This document shows positions 15,456-24,189 of a stretch of 64,000 nucleotides of DNA, in pieces. A program made the position numbers and the translations under genes. Each line of letters begins with the position of its first letter. The stretch's first letter is position 1. Below the pieces are notes generated by a model. It had not been told where the DNA came from and ran no database searches. It saw only the letters and a program-made list of their open reading frames with translations. Source of the DNA: Extensimonas perlucida (GTDB lineage Bacteria; Pseudomonadota; Gammaproteobacteria; Burkholderiales; Burkholderiaceae_C); NCBI RefSeq assembly GCF_007655255.1, contig NZ_VMYE01000002.1:186001-250000 (forward strand), read 5' to 3'.

Positions 15456-16436
15456 ATGCCGCCCATGCCTCGCGAAGACGACGCCTCGTACAAACTGCTG
15501 TTCTCCGCACCCGAAGTGGTACGCGACTTGGTGCTGGGCTTCATTCCCGATGCCTGGCTGCACAGTCTGGACTACTCCACGCTCGAGAAAATGCCGGGCA
15601 GCTACATCACCGACGACCTGCGCCAGCGCGCCGACGACGTCATCTGGCGCGTCAAGGCCGATGGCGAATGGATGTACCTGTACCTGCTCATCGAATTCCA
15701 GAGCAGCGTCGATGCCTGGATGGCCGTGCGCATCATGACCTACGTCGGGCTGCTGTACCAAGACCTGATCCGCCGCAGCGAAGTGCCCGACGGCAAGAGG
15801 CTGCCGCCCGTGCTGCCCATCGTGCTCTACAACGGCGACGCCAAATGGACGGCCGCCACCGACATCGCCACACTGATCCCCAAAGTGCCCGGTCTGGTGG
15901 CAAAGTACCTGCCCAAGCTCGAATACCTGCTGATCGACGAAAACCAGTACGCCGAAGCAGACTTGGCGGAGTTGAAAAACCTCGTGGCAGCCATCATCCG
16001 CATCGAGCACCCGGAGAATGAACAAGCGCTGCTCGCGCTGATCGACCTGGTCAACGAGCTGCTGCAAGGCAATGCAGAGTTGAAGCGCACTTTTGCGATC
16101 TGGATTCGTGCGGTACTCTTGCGTCAGAGCAAGGACAGCCTGGTGCTGCCCAAGGTGCAAGACTTGAAGGAGTTGAAAATGACGTTGGCTGAACGCTTTG
16201 ACCAGTGGGCTCAGAAGTATGAGCAAAAGGGCATCGAGAAGGGCCTCGAGCAGGGCATTGAAAGAGGCATCGAGAAGGGCGAAGCCCTCCTGCTGCAGCG
16301 CCAGTTGACGCGCCGCTTTGGTACTTTGCCCAGCGACGTCGTTGGGCGGATTGCCGGGGCCACCGCAGCGCAGCTGGAGCAATGGGGCGACCGCGTGCTG
16401 GATGCCGCCAGCCTGGAAGAAGTCTTTCGCCCCTGA
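15456..16436 (+). CDS. Rpn-family recombination-promoting nuclease, copy 2
   Basis: 326 residues. The same architecture as copy 1 and nearly the same sequence. Visible changes are MPRED for MSHED at the start, VIWRV for VVWRV, EVPDG for EVPGG, AQKYEQ for ARNYEQ, an 8-residue expansion of the KGIEKG linker and GRIAG for GQIAG. The nuclease motif LYLLIEFQSS is intact. The second ATG at 15465 is an alternative start. The linker difference is what slippage or unequal recombination would produce. It is followed 53 bp later by the convergent PIN toxin gene. Confidence 0.9.
   Translation: MPPMPREDDASYKLLFSAPEVVRDLVLGFIPDAWLHSLDYSTLEKMPGSYITDDLRQRADDVIWRVKADGEWMYLYLLIEFQSSVDAWMAVRIMTYVGLLYQDLIRRSEVPDGKRLPPVLPIVLYNGDAKWTAATDIATLIPKVPGLVAKYLPKLEYLLIDENQYAEADLAELKNLVAAIIRIEHPENEQALLALIDLVNELLQGNAELKRTFAIWIRAVLLRQSKDSLVLPKVQDLKELKMTLAERFDQWAQKYEQKGIEKGLEQGIERGIEKGEALLLQRQLTRRFGTLPSDVVGRIAGATAAQLEQWGDRVLDAASLEEVFRP
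16179..16436 (+). CDS. Candidate intragenic short form (RpnS-like) of copy 2
   Basis: The same internal signal as in copy 1: AAGGAG at 16167-16172, 6 nt, then an in-frame ATG. The product would have 85 residues, starting MTLAERFDQWAQKYEQKG. Conservation of the signal in both copies is expected from the recent duplication and is not independent proof. Confidence 0.48.
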   Translation: MTLAERFDQWAQKYEQKGIEKGLEQGIERGIEKGEALLLQRQLTRRFGTLPSDVVGRIAGATAAQLEQWGDRVLDAASLEEVFRP

Positions 16437-16489
16437 GGGCGTGGCGCCGCCGCTGCGAGCGCTCATCCACCCATTGCGAACAGGTCATC

Positions 16490-16915
16490 TCAGTGGGCCT
16501 GTAGCCAGTCGGCGAACTCAGCCACTGAAAGGACAGGAATGCGAAACTGCGACCTGACCGCCTGAATGTCGCCGTCGCCACTTACCAGAGCATCGGCCTG
16601 GCCCACGGCTGCGAGTGCCAGAAAGATCACATTGTCGGCGTCACGAATCTCTGGCAGTCCCGCAGGCGGCGTCTCGACCTTGACGGTTTCCACGAACGGC
16701 AGAAATTCAGCCAGCAGTGCCTCTTGCTCGTTTTGGCTCAGTTTGAATTTGGGATAAGCGAGCACGCGCAGCAACTCGCAGATCGTGTCGCGGCTGGCCA
16801 AAGGGATCAAGCGCTTGGTCTGCCAAGCCTCCTGCAGCCAGGCAAACTTGCCGCGCGAGAAGATCAGGGCCGAAACCAGGCAGTTGGTGTCGAGGACAAC
16901 GCGCGGGGCGCTCAT
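16490..16915 (-). CDS. PIN-domain toxin
   Basis: 141 residues. PIN-fold ribonuclease of the 'putative toxin, PIN family' group: the first acidic residue is in VVLDTNCLVSAL, a Glu follows in TICELLRVL, and further acids are in IRDADNVIFLA and VSGDGDI. All four expected acidic positions are present. The ATG overlaps the stop of the AbrB-type antitoxin by 4 bp, giving the usual antitoxin-first operon order. Confidence 0.9.
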   Translation of the reverse strand: MSAPRVVLDTNCLVSALIFSRGKFAWLQEAWQTKRLIPLASRDTICELLRVLAYPKFKLSQNEQEALLAEFLPFVETVKVETPPAGLPEIRDADNVIFLALAAVGQADALVSGDGDIQAVRSQFRIPVLSVAEFADWLQAH

Positions 16916-17136
16916 CCGCGCTTTCTTGCCCAGGCGATGGCGTCAGCCACGTCATCTTGCGTGATACCCAGTTCCTCCAACTTCGCCCGTACCGCGTCGG
17001 CCTGCTGCAGTCGCACCGGCGTCAGCACGATCTTGCCGTCTTGAACGGTCACGTCGTAGTAGTCGGCTTCGCCCACCGTTTGGACGATGGCCTTGGGCAA
17101 GGTGACTTGGTTCTTGCTTGTGCGCTTGGCCAGCAT
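16912..17136 (-). CDS. AbrB/MazE-type antitoxin
   Basis: 74 residues from MLAKRTSKNQVTLPKAI, a classic swapped-hairpin AbrB DNA-binding start; longer upstream codons are not family-like. The C-terminal half (ADAVRAKLEELGITQDDVADAI) is the toxin-binding tail. It is coupled by ATGA to the PIN toxin downstream. Autoregulation is expected from the family. Confidence 0.88.
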   Translation of the reverse strand: MLAKRTSKNQVTLPKAIVQTVGEADYYDVTVQDGKIVLTPVRLQQADAVRAKLEELGITQDDVADAIAWARKRG

Positions 17137-17227
17137 GGCAACATCCGAAAGTAAGGAAGTAAGGAGCGCGATTTTAGCCCCCCCAGGAGGCGAGCCAATG
17201 CAGCAAGCATGCCCCATGCATTCGCCC

Positions 17228-18520
17228 CTACAGCCGCTCATCCACCCATTCACGCGGCCACACCGACTTCACGTCGAACACCACGCCGCCCGGCGCCAGC
17301 AGCTGTTGGACCTGCTCCGGCGCCATGCGGCAAAACGGCTCGTGCGCCACGGCCAGCACCAGCGCGTCCCACGGCCCCGCGGGCAAGGTGCTGGCCAGTG
17401 GCTCGCCATACTCGTGCAGCACCTGCGGCGCATCGGCCACGGGGTCGTGCACCTGCACCTGGGCGCCAAAATCGCGCAGGGTGTGCACGATGTCCATCAC
17501 CTTGGTGTTGCGAATGTCCGGGCAGTTTTCCTTGAAGGTCACGCCCAGCACCAGCACGCGCGCGCCGCGCGGTGCAAAACCGCGCCGCGACAGCAGCCGC
17601 AGCACCCGCATGGCCACATGCTCGCCCATGCCGTCGTTGATACGCCGCCCGGCCAGGATCATCTCAGGGTGGTAGCCCAGCTGCTGCGCCTTGTAAGTCA
17701 GGTAGTACGGGTCCACGCCAATGCAATGCCCGCCCACCAGCCCAGGGCGAAAAGGCAAAAAGTTCCACTTCGTGCCCGCCGCGTCCAGCACCTCGCGCGA
17801 ATCCAGCCCCAGGCGCTCGAACAAAATCGCCAGCTCGTTGACCAGCGCAATGTTCACGTCGCGCTGAATGTTCTCGATCACCTTCGCCGCCTCGGCCACG
17901 CGCAGCGAGCCCACCGGGTGCGTGCCCGCGCGAATGATCTGGCGATACAAAGCGTCCACATAAGCCGCGCACTCGGGCGTCGAGCCCGAAGTCACCTTGA
18001 CCACGTCCGCCAGCCGCCGCTGCCGGTCGCCCGGGTTCACGCGCTCGGGGCTGTAGCCCACGAAAAAGCCCTCGTTGAAGCGCAGGCCCGAGGCGCGCTC
18101 CAGCACCGGCACGCACACCTCCTCGGTGCAGCCCGGGTACACCGTGCTCTCGTAAATCACCAGGCCACCCGCGCGCAAATGCCGCCCCACGAGCGCGCTG
18201 GCCGCCTCCAGCGGCCCCAGGTCAGGCCGCGCCGCCGCGTCCACCGGCGTAGGCACGGCCACGATGAACACGTTGCACGCGGCCAAGTCCGCCTCGTCGG
18301 CGCTGAAGCGCAAGCGGCCCGCCGCCGCCAGCTCCTGCGCATCCACCTCGGCGCTCGCGTCGAGCCCCTGCTGCAACTGCGCAATGCGCGCCGCGCTCAC
18401 GTCAAAACCCACGGTAGCATGGTGCTGCCCGAACGCCACCGCAAGCGGCAGCCCCACGTAGCCTAGGCCGATGATGGCGATGCGGGGGGAGGAGGGGAGG
18501 GGTGAAGGGGTCAGGGGCAT
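17228..18520 (-). CDS. tviB: UDP-N-acetylhexosamine 6-dehydrogenase, TviB/WbpO type
   Basis: 430 residues. It oxidises UDP-GlcNAc or UDP-GalNAc to the uronic acid for surface polysaccharide. The Rossmann motif IIGLGYVGLP is at about 15-24. The central domain has ENIQRDVNIALVNE and the catalytic cysteine is in GGHCIGVDPYYLTYK. The C-terminal UDP-binding domain follows (VLVLGVTFKENCPDIRN). The strong match to KWNFLPFRPGLVGGH is typical of TviB/VipA. The ATG at 18520 is preferred over a TTG seven codons upstream. It lies downstream of the glycosyltransferase run in the same direction, 245 bp away. Confidence 0.92.
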   Translation of the reverse strand: MPLTPSPLPSSPRIAIIGLGYVGLPLAVAFGQHHATVGFDVSAARIAQLQQGLDASAEVDAQELAAAGRLRFSADEADLAACNVFIVAVPTPVDAAARPDLGPLEAASALVGRHLRAGGLVIYESTVYPGCTEEVCVPVLERASGLRFNEGFFVGYSPERVNPGDRQRRLADVVKVTSGSTPECAAYVDALYRQIIRAGTHPVGSLRVAEAAKVIENIQRDVNIALVNELAILFERLGLDSREVLDAAGTKWNFLPFRPGLVGGHCIGVDPYYLTYKAQQLGYHPEMILAGRRINDGMGEHVAMRVLRLLSRRGFAPRGARVLVLGVTFKENCPDIRNTKVMDIVHTLRDFGAQVQVHDPVADAPQVLHEYGEPLASTLPAGPWDALVLAVAHEPFCRMAPEQVQQLLAPGGVVFDVKSVWPREWVDERL

Positions 18521-18765
18521 AAAAAGCAAACGAAATGGCAAGAAAGCAGGCGTGGGCCGAAGAGCGTAACGAGGCAGCCTCTATCATCCGGCACCGTGTG
18601 GTCAAAAGCTGATGTGCCAAGCACAGGGCGCTATGATCGCCGAACTACCCCGGTTGTTTCCGGCCCGTTCCCTCTCAACATGACCACACCCGAGCGTAAA
18701 CGCGCGCAGATTTCTGGCGTCACCGGTCAGGAAACCCGCCCCAACGTGCCCGCCGGTAGCCGACC

Positions 18766-19782
18766 TCAGCCCCGCAGCGGCACCGGCCTTCCCAACACCC
18801 GCTCGAACACCGCCCGATATCCCTCCACCATCCGCTCCAGCGTGTAGCGGCACTCGACCACCCGTCGGTTGTGCTGGCCCATGCGCCGCACCCGCTCGCG
18901 GTCGGCGGCCAGCGTGCGCAGGGCAGCGGCGTAAGCCTCCGGCTCACCGACCGGACACAGCAACCCGCCCAGGGCGCGCTCGATAAGCTCCGGGTTCGAC
19001 GCCGCGTCGCTTGCCACCACGGCAAGGCCGCTCGCCATCGCCTCCAGCAGTGCCAGGCTCATGCCCTCGCGCACGGTCGGCAGCAGCAGCACATCGAACT
19101 GCCGGTACAGCGCCGGCATGTCCGCGTGAGGCACGCGGCCAATCGCCTTGAGTCCCGCCCAGCGCGGATCGCCGATGCCCGCCCGCGCACCCGTGGTGTA
19201 GTGAATCTCCACGTCCGGCCCGGCCAGGCGCGCGATTTCCGGCAACAGGTCGGCGCCCTTGCGGCGCGTCAGATTGCCGCTGAACAGCACCTGCAGCGGA
19301 CCGTCAGTCGGTTCCCCCACAGCCGGAGAAAACCGACCTGTATCCACGCCATTCGGAATCACCTCGATGGCGCCGGTGAACCGCATGTCCTCCCGCACCA
19401 GCGCTGCCGTGAATGCGCTCACCGCGGTCACTGCCTGTGCGCGTCGCAGGGCGAGCCGCGTGAACAGGCGCAGATCGGTGGCGTAATGCAGGCACTGCGC
19501 GCGCGAACTGAAAGGCCGCATCGCGCTATCGAGCACGTAGTTGTGGAAAGTCACCACCAGCGGGGTGCCGCGCCGACAAGCGAATACCGCATGATCCGGT
19601 GGCGCATGCACCAGATCGGTTGGCTGCTGGCCCAGGCGCCACAGCAGCGGCGGGCAATACTCCCAGGCCGGTGGATAGGTTTCAAGCCCGTAGCCTTGTA
19701 TGGCGCGCGTGAGCGCGCTATGCACTACCGATGCCCCACTGCCGGCCGGCACGCAGCCGATGATGCGCGGATCGCCCTGCAT
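18766..19782 (-). CDS. Glycosyltransferase, GT4 family
   Basis: 338 residues when started at MQGDPRIIG, whose ATG overlaps the upstream stop by one base (TGATG). The GT-B fold shows in the acceptor half (VVTFHNYVLDSA), the linker VIPNGVDTGRFSP, the donor half VLFSGNLTRRKGADLL, and the E-x7-E donor-binding motif REGMSLALLEAMASGLAVVASD. It transfers a sugar from a nucleotide donor; donor and acceptor cannot be read. It is the last gene of a five-gene coupled run. Confidence 0.9.
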   Translation of the reverse strand: MQGDPRIIGCVPAGSGASVVHSALTRAIQGYGLETYPPAWEYCPPLLWRLGQQPTDLVHAPPDHAVFACRRGTPLVVTFHNYVLDSAMRPFSSRAQCLHYATDLRLFTRLALRRAQAVTAVSAFTAALVREDMRFTGAIEVIPNGVDTGRFSPAVGEPTDGPLQVLFSGNLTRRKGADLLPEIARLAGPDVEIHYTTGARAGIGDPRWAGLKAIGRVPHADMPALYRQFDVLLLPTVREGMSLALLEAMASGLAVVASDAASNPELIERALGGLLCPVGEPEAYAAALRTLAADRERVRRMGQHNRRVVECRYTLERMVEGYRAVFERVLGRPVPLRG

Positions 19783-20843
19783 CAGGCCGGCGCAAACGGT
19801 TCGAGCAGCCGGTACGGCGCGGAGCGGTAGCGCACGCGGCCGGCGCACAGGGCGAGCAGCACCGCGGCTTTCTTGGGCGAGATCGCTGCCGCCAGTGGCG
19901 AGGCCCGCCACATGCGCCAGCAACGCATGCCCAGTCCGGCACCGCGGCAGCCGATGAACAGCCATTGCTGCGCCACCACCTGTGCCGCGGCCGGATTGCC
20001 GGCGAAATGCTCGCGTAGCCGGACGAGCCATGCCTCGAAGGCACGCAGCTCGTCCAGAGAGTCAATGGGCGCCGGGTCCCGGACCCGCACGTGCAGGTCC
20101 ACTTCCTCCTGGCTCGCTGAAATGCCGCAGTCGGTCAGATAGCGCGCACGGATGCGGTGCGCTAACGCCGCCTGTTCAGAATTGAAGACTCTGGATGCCT
20201 GTACGGCCGAAAGCCGATACCGCATCAGAACTTGCGGGACATTGCCGAAACGCGCGCCAGCAGCGGCAAGTCGGGTCCACAGGTCGTAGTCCTCGGCCGC
20301 GCGTTGAAATTCAGCGCTATAACCCCCGATCCGCAACACCCAGTCACGACGCATTAGAACGGATGGATGCAGTAGCGGGGGCTGAAAATGAAGCGCAGCT
20401 TTGATGGCGCCGTCATCTACCGGAGGCCGCGCGATTCCCCCCGGCACATGCCCAAATCGGCGATACCAGGTGCCGCAAATATCCAGACCGTGGGTATCGA
20501 TAAACATCACTTGCGTTTCCAGCCGGGGCGGGTATGCGACATCGTCGTCGTGCATTACCGCGACCAACGGCGACCGGGCCATTGTTAGTAGACGATTGAG
20601 CGCCACCGGCAAACCCTGGCCGTGCGCGTGGCGGATGACCCGGACGCGGGCGTCACGCTGGCGCGCCGCGTCGAGCACCTGCGCAGTGTCGTCGGTCGAA
20701 CCGTCGTCGAGCACCAGAATCTCGATGTCGCGCAAGGTCTGCCGCTGCACGCTGGCCAAGGCCGCACGCAGCAGCCCGGCGCGGTTGCGCGTAGGCACCA
20801 GTACGCTGACTTGCGGATGGGTCGTCACGCCGGCTCGCGTCAT
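19782..20843 (-). CDS. Glycosyltransferase, GT2 family
   Basis: 353 residues from MTRAGVTTHPQVSV. GT-A fold: VSVLVPTRNRAGLLRAAL, nucleotide-binding DDGSTDD, the metal-binding HDDDVAYPPRLE region and the base-like AEDYDLWTRL. The start overlaps the upstream gene's stop by 4 bp and the stop touches the next start, so translation is coupled on both sides. The C-terminal 100 residues are less conserved. GC is visibly lower than in the housekeeping genes around it. Confidence 0.9.
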   Translation of the reverse strand: MTRAGVTTHPQVSVLVPTRNRAGLLRAALASVQRQTLRDIEILVLDDGSTDDTAQVLDAARQRDARVRVIRHAHGQGLPVALNRLLTMARSPLVAVMHDDDVAYPPRLETQVMFIDTHGLDICGTWYRRFGHVPGGIARPPVDDGAIKAALHFQPPLLHPSVLMRRDWVLRIGGYSAEFQRAAEDYDLWTRLAAAGARFGNVPQVLMRYRLSAVQASRVFNSEQAALAHRIRARYLTDCGISASQEEVDLHVRVRDPAPIDSLDELRAFEAWLVRLREHFAGNPAAAQVVAQQWLFIGCRGAGLGMRCWRMWRASPLAAAISPKKAAVLLALCAGRVRYRSAPYRLLEPFAPA

Positions 20844-21964
20844 GGCATCGACGGCTTGGCCGTGACGCGTAAAAGCAGGTCTTCCCACTGCGGCATGATG
20901 CGTTCGGATGTGTAGGTGGCCGCACGTGCCCGCCCCAGGACGGCATAGTGACTCCGTGCCGTGTCATCCGTGAGCAGATGGGCTAATGCATCCGTGAACG
21001 CACCTTCGTCACTATCGGGAGTGAGTACGCCGGCCTTCCCGCCGTCTAATACCTCCCGCGGGCCGGATTCACAGTCCATTGCGACCACAGGCAAACCGGC
21101 ACTCATCGCCTCAATGAGCGTCAGGCCAAACCCCTCATAACGCGAGCACATTCCAAACACGGTGGCCTTTTGGTAAAACGGTGTCGGATCGTCCACGTGT
21201 CCGGCAAACAATGTCGTAGATCCGACGCCGAGTCGCTCAACTTCCGCTTCGAGCGCACCCTTTTCAGGCCCCGTTCCGACGATTATCAGATGGTGCTCGA
21301 TGCCCCGGTCGAGCAGCGACCGATGCGCGCGAAGCAGCCGGTCCAGGGCCTTCTGTGGCGCGAGTCGCGCGACTGTAAGAAGCACTGGCCGTCGAAACCA
21401 CGGGTCCCACTCCGAGCGCCACGAGGTGGAAGCCTCGGGTGTCGGCAGTTCTATGAAGTTGGGGATTACCCACCAATGCGGCGGGCGTCTGCATCGCAAC
21501 GCCTGAGCTAGGGATTCGGCCGCGCCCTCGCTCGGAAACACAATGCATTGAGCCCGCCGATATACCCATCGGGCAATCGAATCGTGACCGGGGGGCAAAA
21601 GTGAGCCTAAACGTGAGTAAGCCACATGCGTCCACGAAATGAAGGGCCGACAGGCGATCATGCTAGCCAACCAACCGTAGTTGGTCGCGGCGATTTCCTG
21701 CGCCGCCAGCACAACGTCGTGCGCTCTGGCCAAGCGCGTCAGCCCGAATAGTGCTTTGATTTGCCGTCGGCGGCCGGCGGGTACCAGCGGCGCGAATGTC
21801 ATGCCGGGCTCGACTGGGCTGACAGGCGCGTCGGGCGTGGGAAATAGCGTAGTGAGCGTAATGGACCAACCAGATTCCATTAGGCGGCGACTGACGGACA
21901 TCACGATACGTGTGGTGCCCCCGGCCGCCAGCGTGGGCAGGATGATCAGCAACTGCTTGCGCAC
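20840..21964 (-). CDS. Glycosyltransferase, GT4 family
   Basis: 374 residues from a GTG start (VRKQLLIILPTLAAGGTTR) placed 2 bp after the preceding methyltransferase stop; an in-frame GTG at 22021 would add 19 residues that overlap that gene. GT-B marks are the PTLAAGGTT N-terminus, LLTVARLAPQKALDRLL, VGTGPEKGALE and the E-x7-E motif YEGFGLTLIEAMSAGLPVVA. It probably adds one sugar of the locus glycan. Lower GC and mixed codon use fit acquired DNA. Confidence 0.9.
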   Translation of the reverse strand: MRKQLLIILPTLAAGGTTRIVMSVSRRLMESGWSITLTTLFPTPDAPVSPVEPGMTFAPLVPAGRRRQIKALFGLTRLARAHDVVLAAQEIAATNYGWLASMIACRPFISWTHVAYSRLGSLLPPGHDSIARWVYRRAQCIVFPSEGAAESLAQALRCRRPPHWWVIPNFIELPTPEASTSWRSEWDPWFRRPVLLTVARLAPQKALDRLLRAHRSLLDRGIEHHLIIVGTGPEKGALEAEVERLGVGSTTLFAGHVDDPTPFYQKATVFGMCSRYEGFGLTLIEAMSAGLPVVAMDCESGPREVLDGGKAGVLTPDSDEGAFTDALAHLLTDDTARSHYAVLGRARAATYTSERIMPQWEDLLLRVTAKPSMP

Positions 21965-21966
21965 TT

Positions 21967-22728
21967 TTATCCGTCCTGCGCCGGTCGGTACGCCAGCATT
22001 TCCAGTGTTTCCTCGAAACACTTTGGAAAAGGATGCTGATCCCGAAGCGTGTATAGGCCCAAATGAAGTGCGTGATTCATGATGTAGCGAACACGGTTCA
22101 ACGCCCGCAGGAGTGATCGTCCGGGTTTGCGAAACGAGAAAAAAAGACGCGGCGCATGGAGCACGATTTCCGTGCGCTCAAAGCCAGCCAGTTCCAGTAC
22201 CTGGCGCAGGGAGTATTCATTGAAGCTGATGAGGTGCGTGAAGTCTATCGCGTGGTTAAAACCACCGAGCAGGCTGCTGGCATTGGGTACCGCGACGCTG
22301 ATCAACCCGCCAGGTTTGAGCAGCCCATACAGACGCTCCAGCGTTTCGATGACCTGGTCCCGCTGGATGTGTTCGAGCACCTGATGAAGCACGATGGCAT
22401 CGAATCGGCCCGCGCAGTCGTCGAGCGTTTGTGTTCCAAGATGCCGCAGGTCGACGGTGGTGCCGGCCAATCGATCTCGGGCGTGTCGCAGCACCGATTC
22501 GGAAATGTCGGCCCCGACCAGATGGCGAAGGCCAAGCCTATGCAGAACCGACAGCATGTAGCCGTCGGCGCATCCATAGTCGAGGATGTGCGCATCGGGC
22601 GGGAGCCGCGTCAGCCAGCGGGGGGCGCGATCCCGCATGAGCTCGTTCGTATTGAGCGTTTTTGAGTCCCTGAGTTGGTGTAGACGCAAATAATGCTCGT
22701 TGTAATGCTCGAATGCGCGATTGGTCAT
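21967..22728 (-). CDS. Class I SAM-dependent methyltransferase
   Basis: 253 residues from MTNRAFEHYNEHYLR; the ATG overlaps the flippase stop by 4 bp. Motif I is ILDYGCADGYMLSVL (about 45-60), the acidic loop GADISESVL follows, then IVLHQVLEHI and LKPGGLISVAVPN. The pattern (a conserved EYSLRQVLELAGF at the end of the core) is common in methyltransferases of glycan clusters that modify sugars or chain ends. The substrate is unknown. Confidence 0.88.
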   Translation of the reverse strand: MTNRAFEHYNEHYLRLHQLRDSKTLNTNELMRDRAPRWLTRLPPDAHILDYGCADGYMLSVLHRLGLRHLVGADISESVLRHARDRLAGTTVDLRHLGTQTLDDCAGRFDAIVLHQVLEHIQRDQVIETLERLYGLLKPGGLISVAVPNASSLLGGFNHAIDFTHLISFNEYSLRQVLELAGFERTEIVLHAPRLFFSFRKPGRSLLRALNRVRYIMNHALHLGLYTLRDQHPFPKCFEETLEMLAYRPAQDG

Positions 22729-24092
22729 CTCATGCCCTGTTGATGGTTTCGCGCTTTTTTGAGGATAGCGCTTTGAAATGCGATCATCGCCACTTCCGAA
22801 CCATAAGCGGCGATGGCGGCGCCGGTCAGGCCAAACGACGGCACCAGCAATAGCGTGCAGCTCGCACCGGCCGCCGCGCCCACTGCATAAATCCAATAGA
22901 GGTGAGTTTGCCCGTCGCGACTGACAATTACGGCGGTCAGCAGCGTGCGGATCACGAACAGGCAGGGCATGAAAGCAAGCAGGCGAATGACGTTGGCGGA
23001 GGGAGCGTAACTTTCACCCAGTAGTACAGGTAGCCAGTGGGCACCGGCCATCAGCACCAGGCCGCCCGCCACGGCCAGCGATAGCGGCATTGCGCCAAGC
23101 ACAAATATCGTCGAAATGCTGGGCGTGCTGCGGTAAGCGCGGGGAAGCAGTGCTTCCAGCAATGCCTGCAGTGGAACCAACAAAAGCTCGGTCACCCGCT
23201 GCGCCGCGCTGAATACCCCTACGCCGGCCATCGCATCCAGCCGCGCCAGGATGGGTTTGTTGGCTTCCGCCTGCACGCGCACGGCCGAGCCAGCAAAGGC
23301 GAAGGGAAAGCCGACGGCGGTGAGGCTGGAAAGGGATATGCCTGATCGGCGCGGCCGGCCGAATACGCGTATCACTACGAGCGTTGCGGCAAGCAGGTAG
23401 GCGGCCGTGATCGCGCCGTACCACAGCGCCCAATCGGCCGGCGTGGGTACGGTTACGGCGAGAAGAGCGCAAAAGACGGCCAGCCGCGCCAGGATCAGCC
23501 CCGTCATGGTCGCGCCGAAGCCGGCCATGCGTTGCGCCGCCTGCCAGGTGCGGGCCAACACTTCGAGTAGGCTGGCGCCCACCACATCCGCCAGCACGAT
23601 GGCCACCACCGAATAAGCCGGCAGAACAGGTGACACCAGCAGCCGGCACGCGACGAACGCCAGCACGCACAGTGGCACCACGGAAGCAGCCCACAGCCAT
23701 AGCGCATCGCCCAGATGCATGGCGAGCTGCTGGGGATTGCGGGCGCCATCGCGCAGCATGACCGCCTGCCCGCCAAGCCCTGCCAGCGGCGCAAAGAACG
23801 TGGCCACCGCCATCACCGCGATCAGCGTCCCGTAGCCGGCCGCGCCCATCGACCTTGCGACGAGCACGAACAGCGCCGTCTGCGCAGCCGTGCGCAGCGC
23901 CAGCCAGCCGAACAGCGTGCCGCTGGCGCGCAGATAGCCTCCGGGGCGCCAGGCAAGCAGGCGTGTGAATATGGCGGTAGTTGCGTTCAAGGTGGTGTTG
24001 TTCCAGTTGAGCCTCTTGCAAAACTCGCTGTCTGAACGGATTTTTCTTGTCGCACGGCGGGCAAAAAAGGTAGCAGGCGACCATTGCTGCAT
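22725..24092 (-). CDS. Oligosaccharide flippase (Wzx-like, MATE/MVF fold)
   Basis: 455 residues, with about 12 hydrophobic segments from residue 55 on. The N-terminal LVARSMGAAGYGTLIAVMA is typical of polysaccharide-biosynthesis flippases. It would move a lipid-linked oligosaccharide across the inner membrane. The first 40 residues are polar and basic, so the true start may be internal. No polymerase of clear Wzy type is seen next to it. It is the first gene of a run of five with overlapping or touching ends (22728 to 18766). Confidence 0.87.
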   Translation of the reverse strand: MQQWSPATFFARRATRKIRSDSEFCKRLNWNNTTLNATTAIFTRLLAWRPGGYLRASGTLFGWLALRTAAQTALFVLVARSMGAAGYGTLIAVMAVATFFAPLAGLGGQAVMLRDGARNPQQLAMHLGDALWLWAASVVPLCVLAFVACRLLVSPVLPAYSVVAIVLADVVGASLLEVLARTWQAAQRMAGFGATMTGLILARLAVFCALLAVTVPTPADWALWYGAITAAYLLAATLVVIRVFGRPRRSGISLSSLTAVGFPFAFAGSAVRVQAEANKPILARLDAMAGVGVFSAAQRVTELLLVPLQALLEALLPRAYRSTPSISTIFVLGAMPLSLAVAGGLVLMAGAHWLPVLLGESYAPSANVIRLLAFMPCLFVIRTLLTAVIVSRDGQTHLYWIYAVGAAAGASCTLLLVPSFGLTGAAIAAYGSEVAMIAFQSAILKKARNHQQGMR

Positions 24093-24189
24093 GATGATAT
24101 TGCCTTGATTTCTTCATCATATCTGCCTTGAAGAACGGTACCACAAGCATGGTGGCCCCCGGCAGATTCATGCAACGCTGGAGTGCGGT

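Larger units (their letters stand above)
14414..16440 (+). repeat. Tandem duplication of a 1.0-kb Rpn unit
   Basis: Two direct units, offset 1002 bp, begin at the same REP-like motif (14417 and 15419) and run through the Rpn gene to the sequence after its stop (GCCCCTGAGGGCG). DNA is nearly identical. The differences seen are a few substitutions and a 24-bp expansion of the KGIEKG-coding stretch in the second unit. This indicates a recent duplication, or one kept uniform by gene conversion. Confidence 0.93.

Noticed and set aside
18521-18765. Small gene on the plus strand at 18596-18847 in the gap before tviB
   Set aside because: The Arg/Pro/Thr-rich product has no family look and runs into the 3' end of the glycosyltransferase gene.
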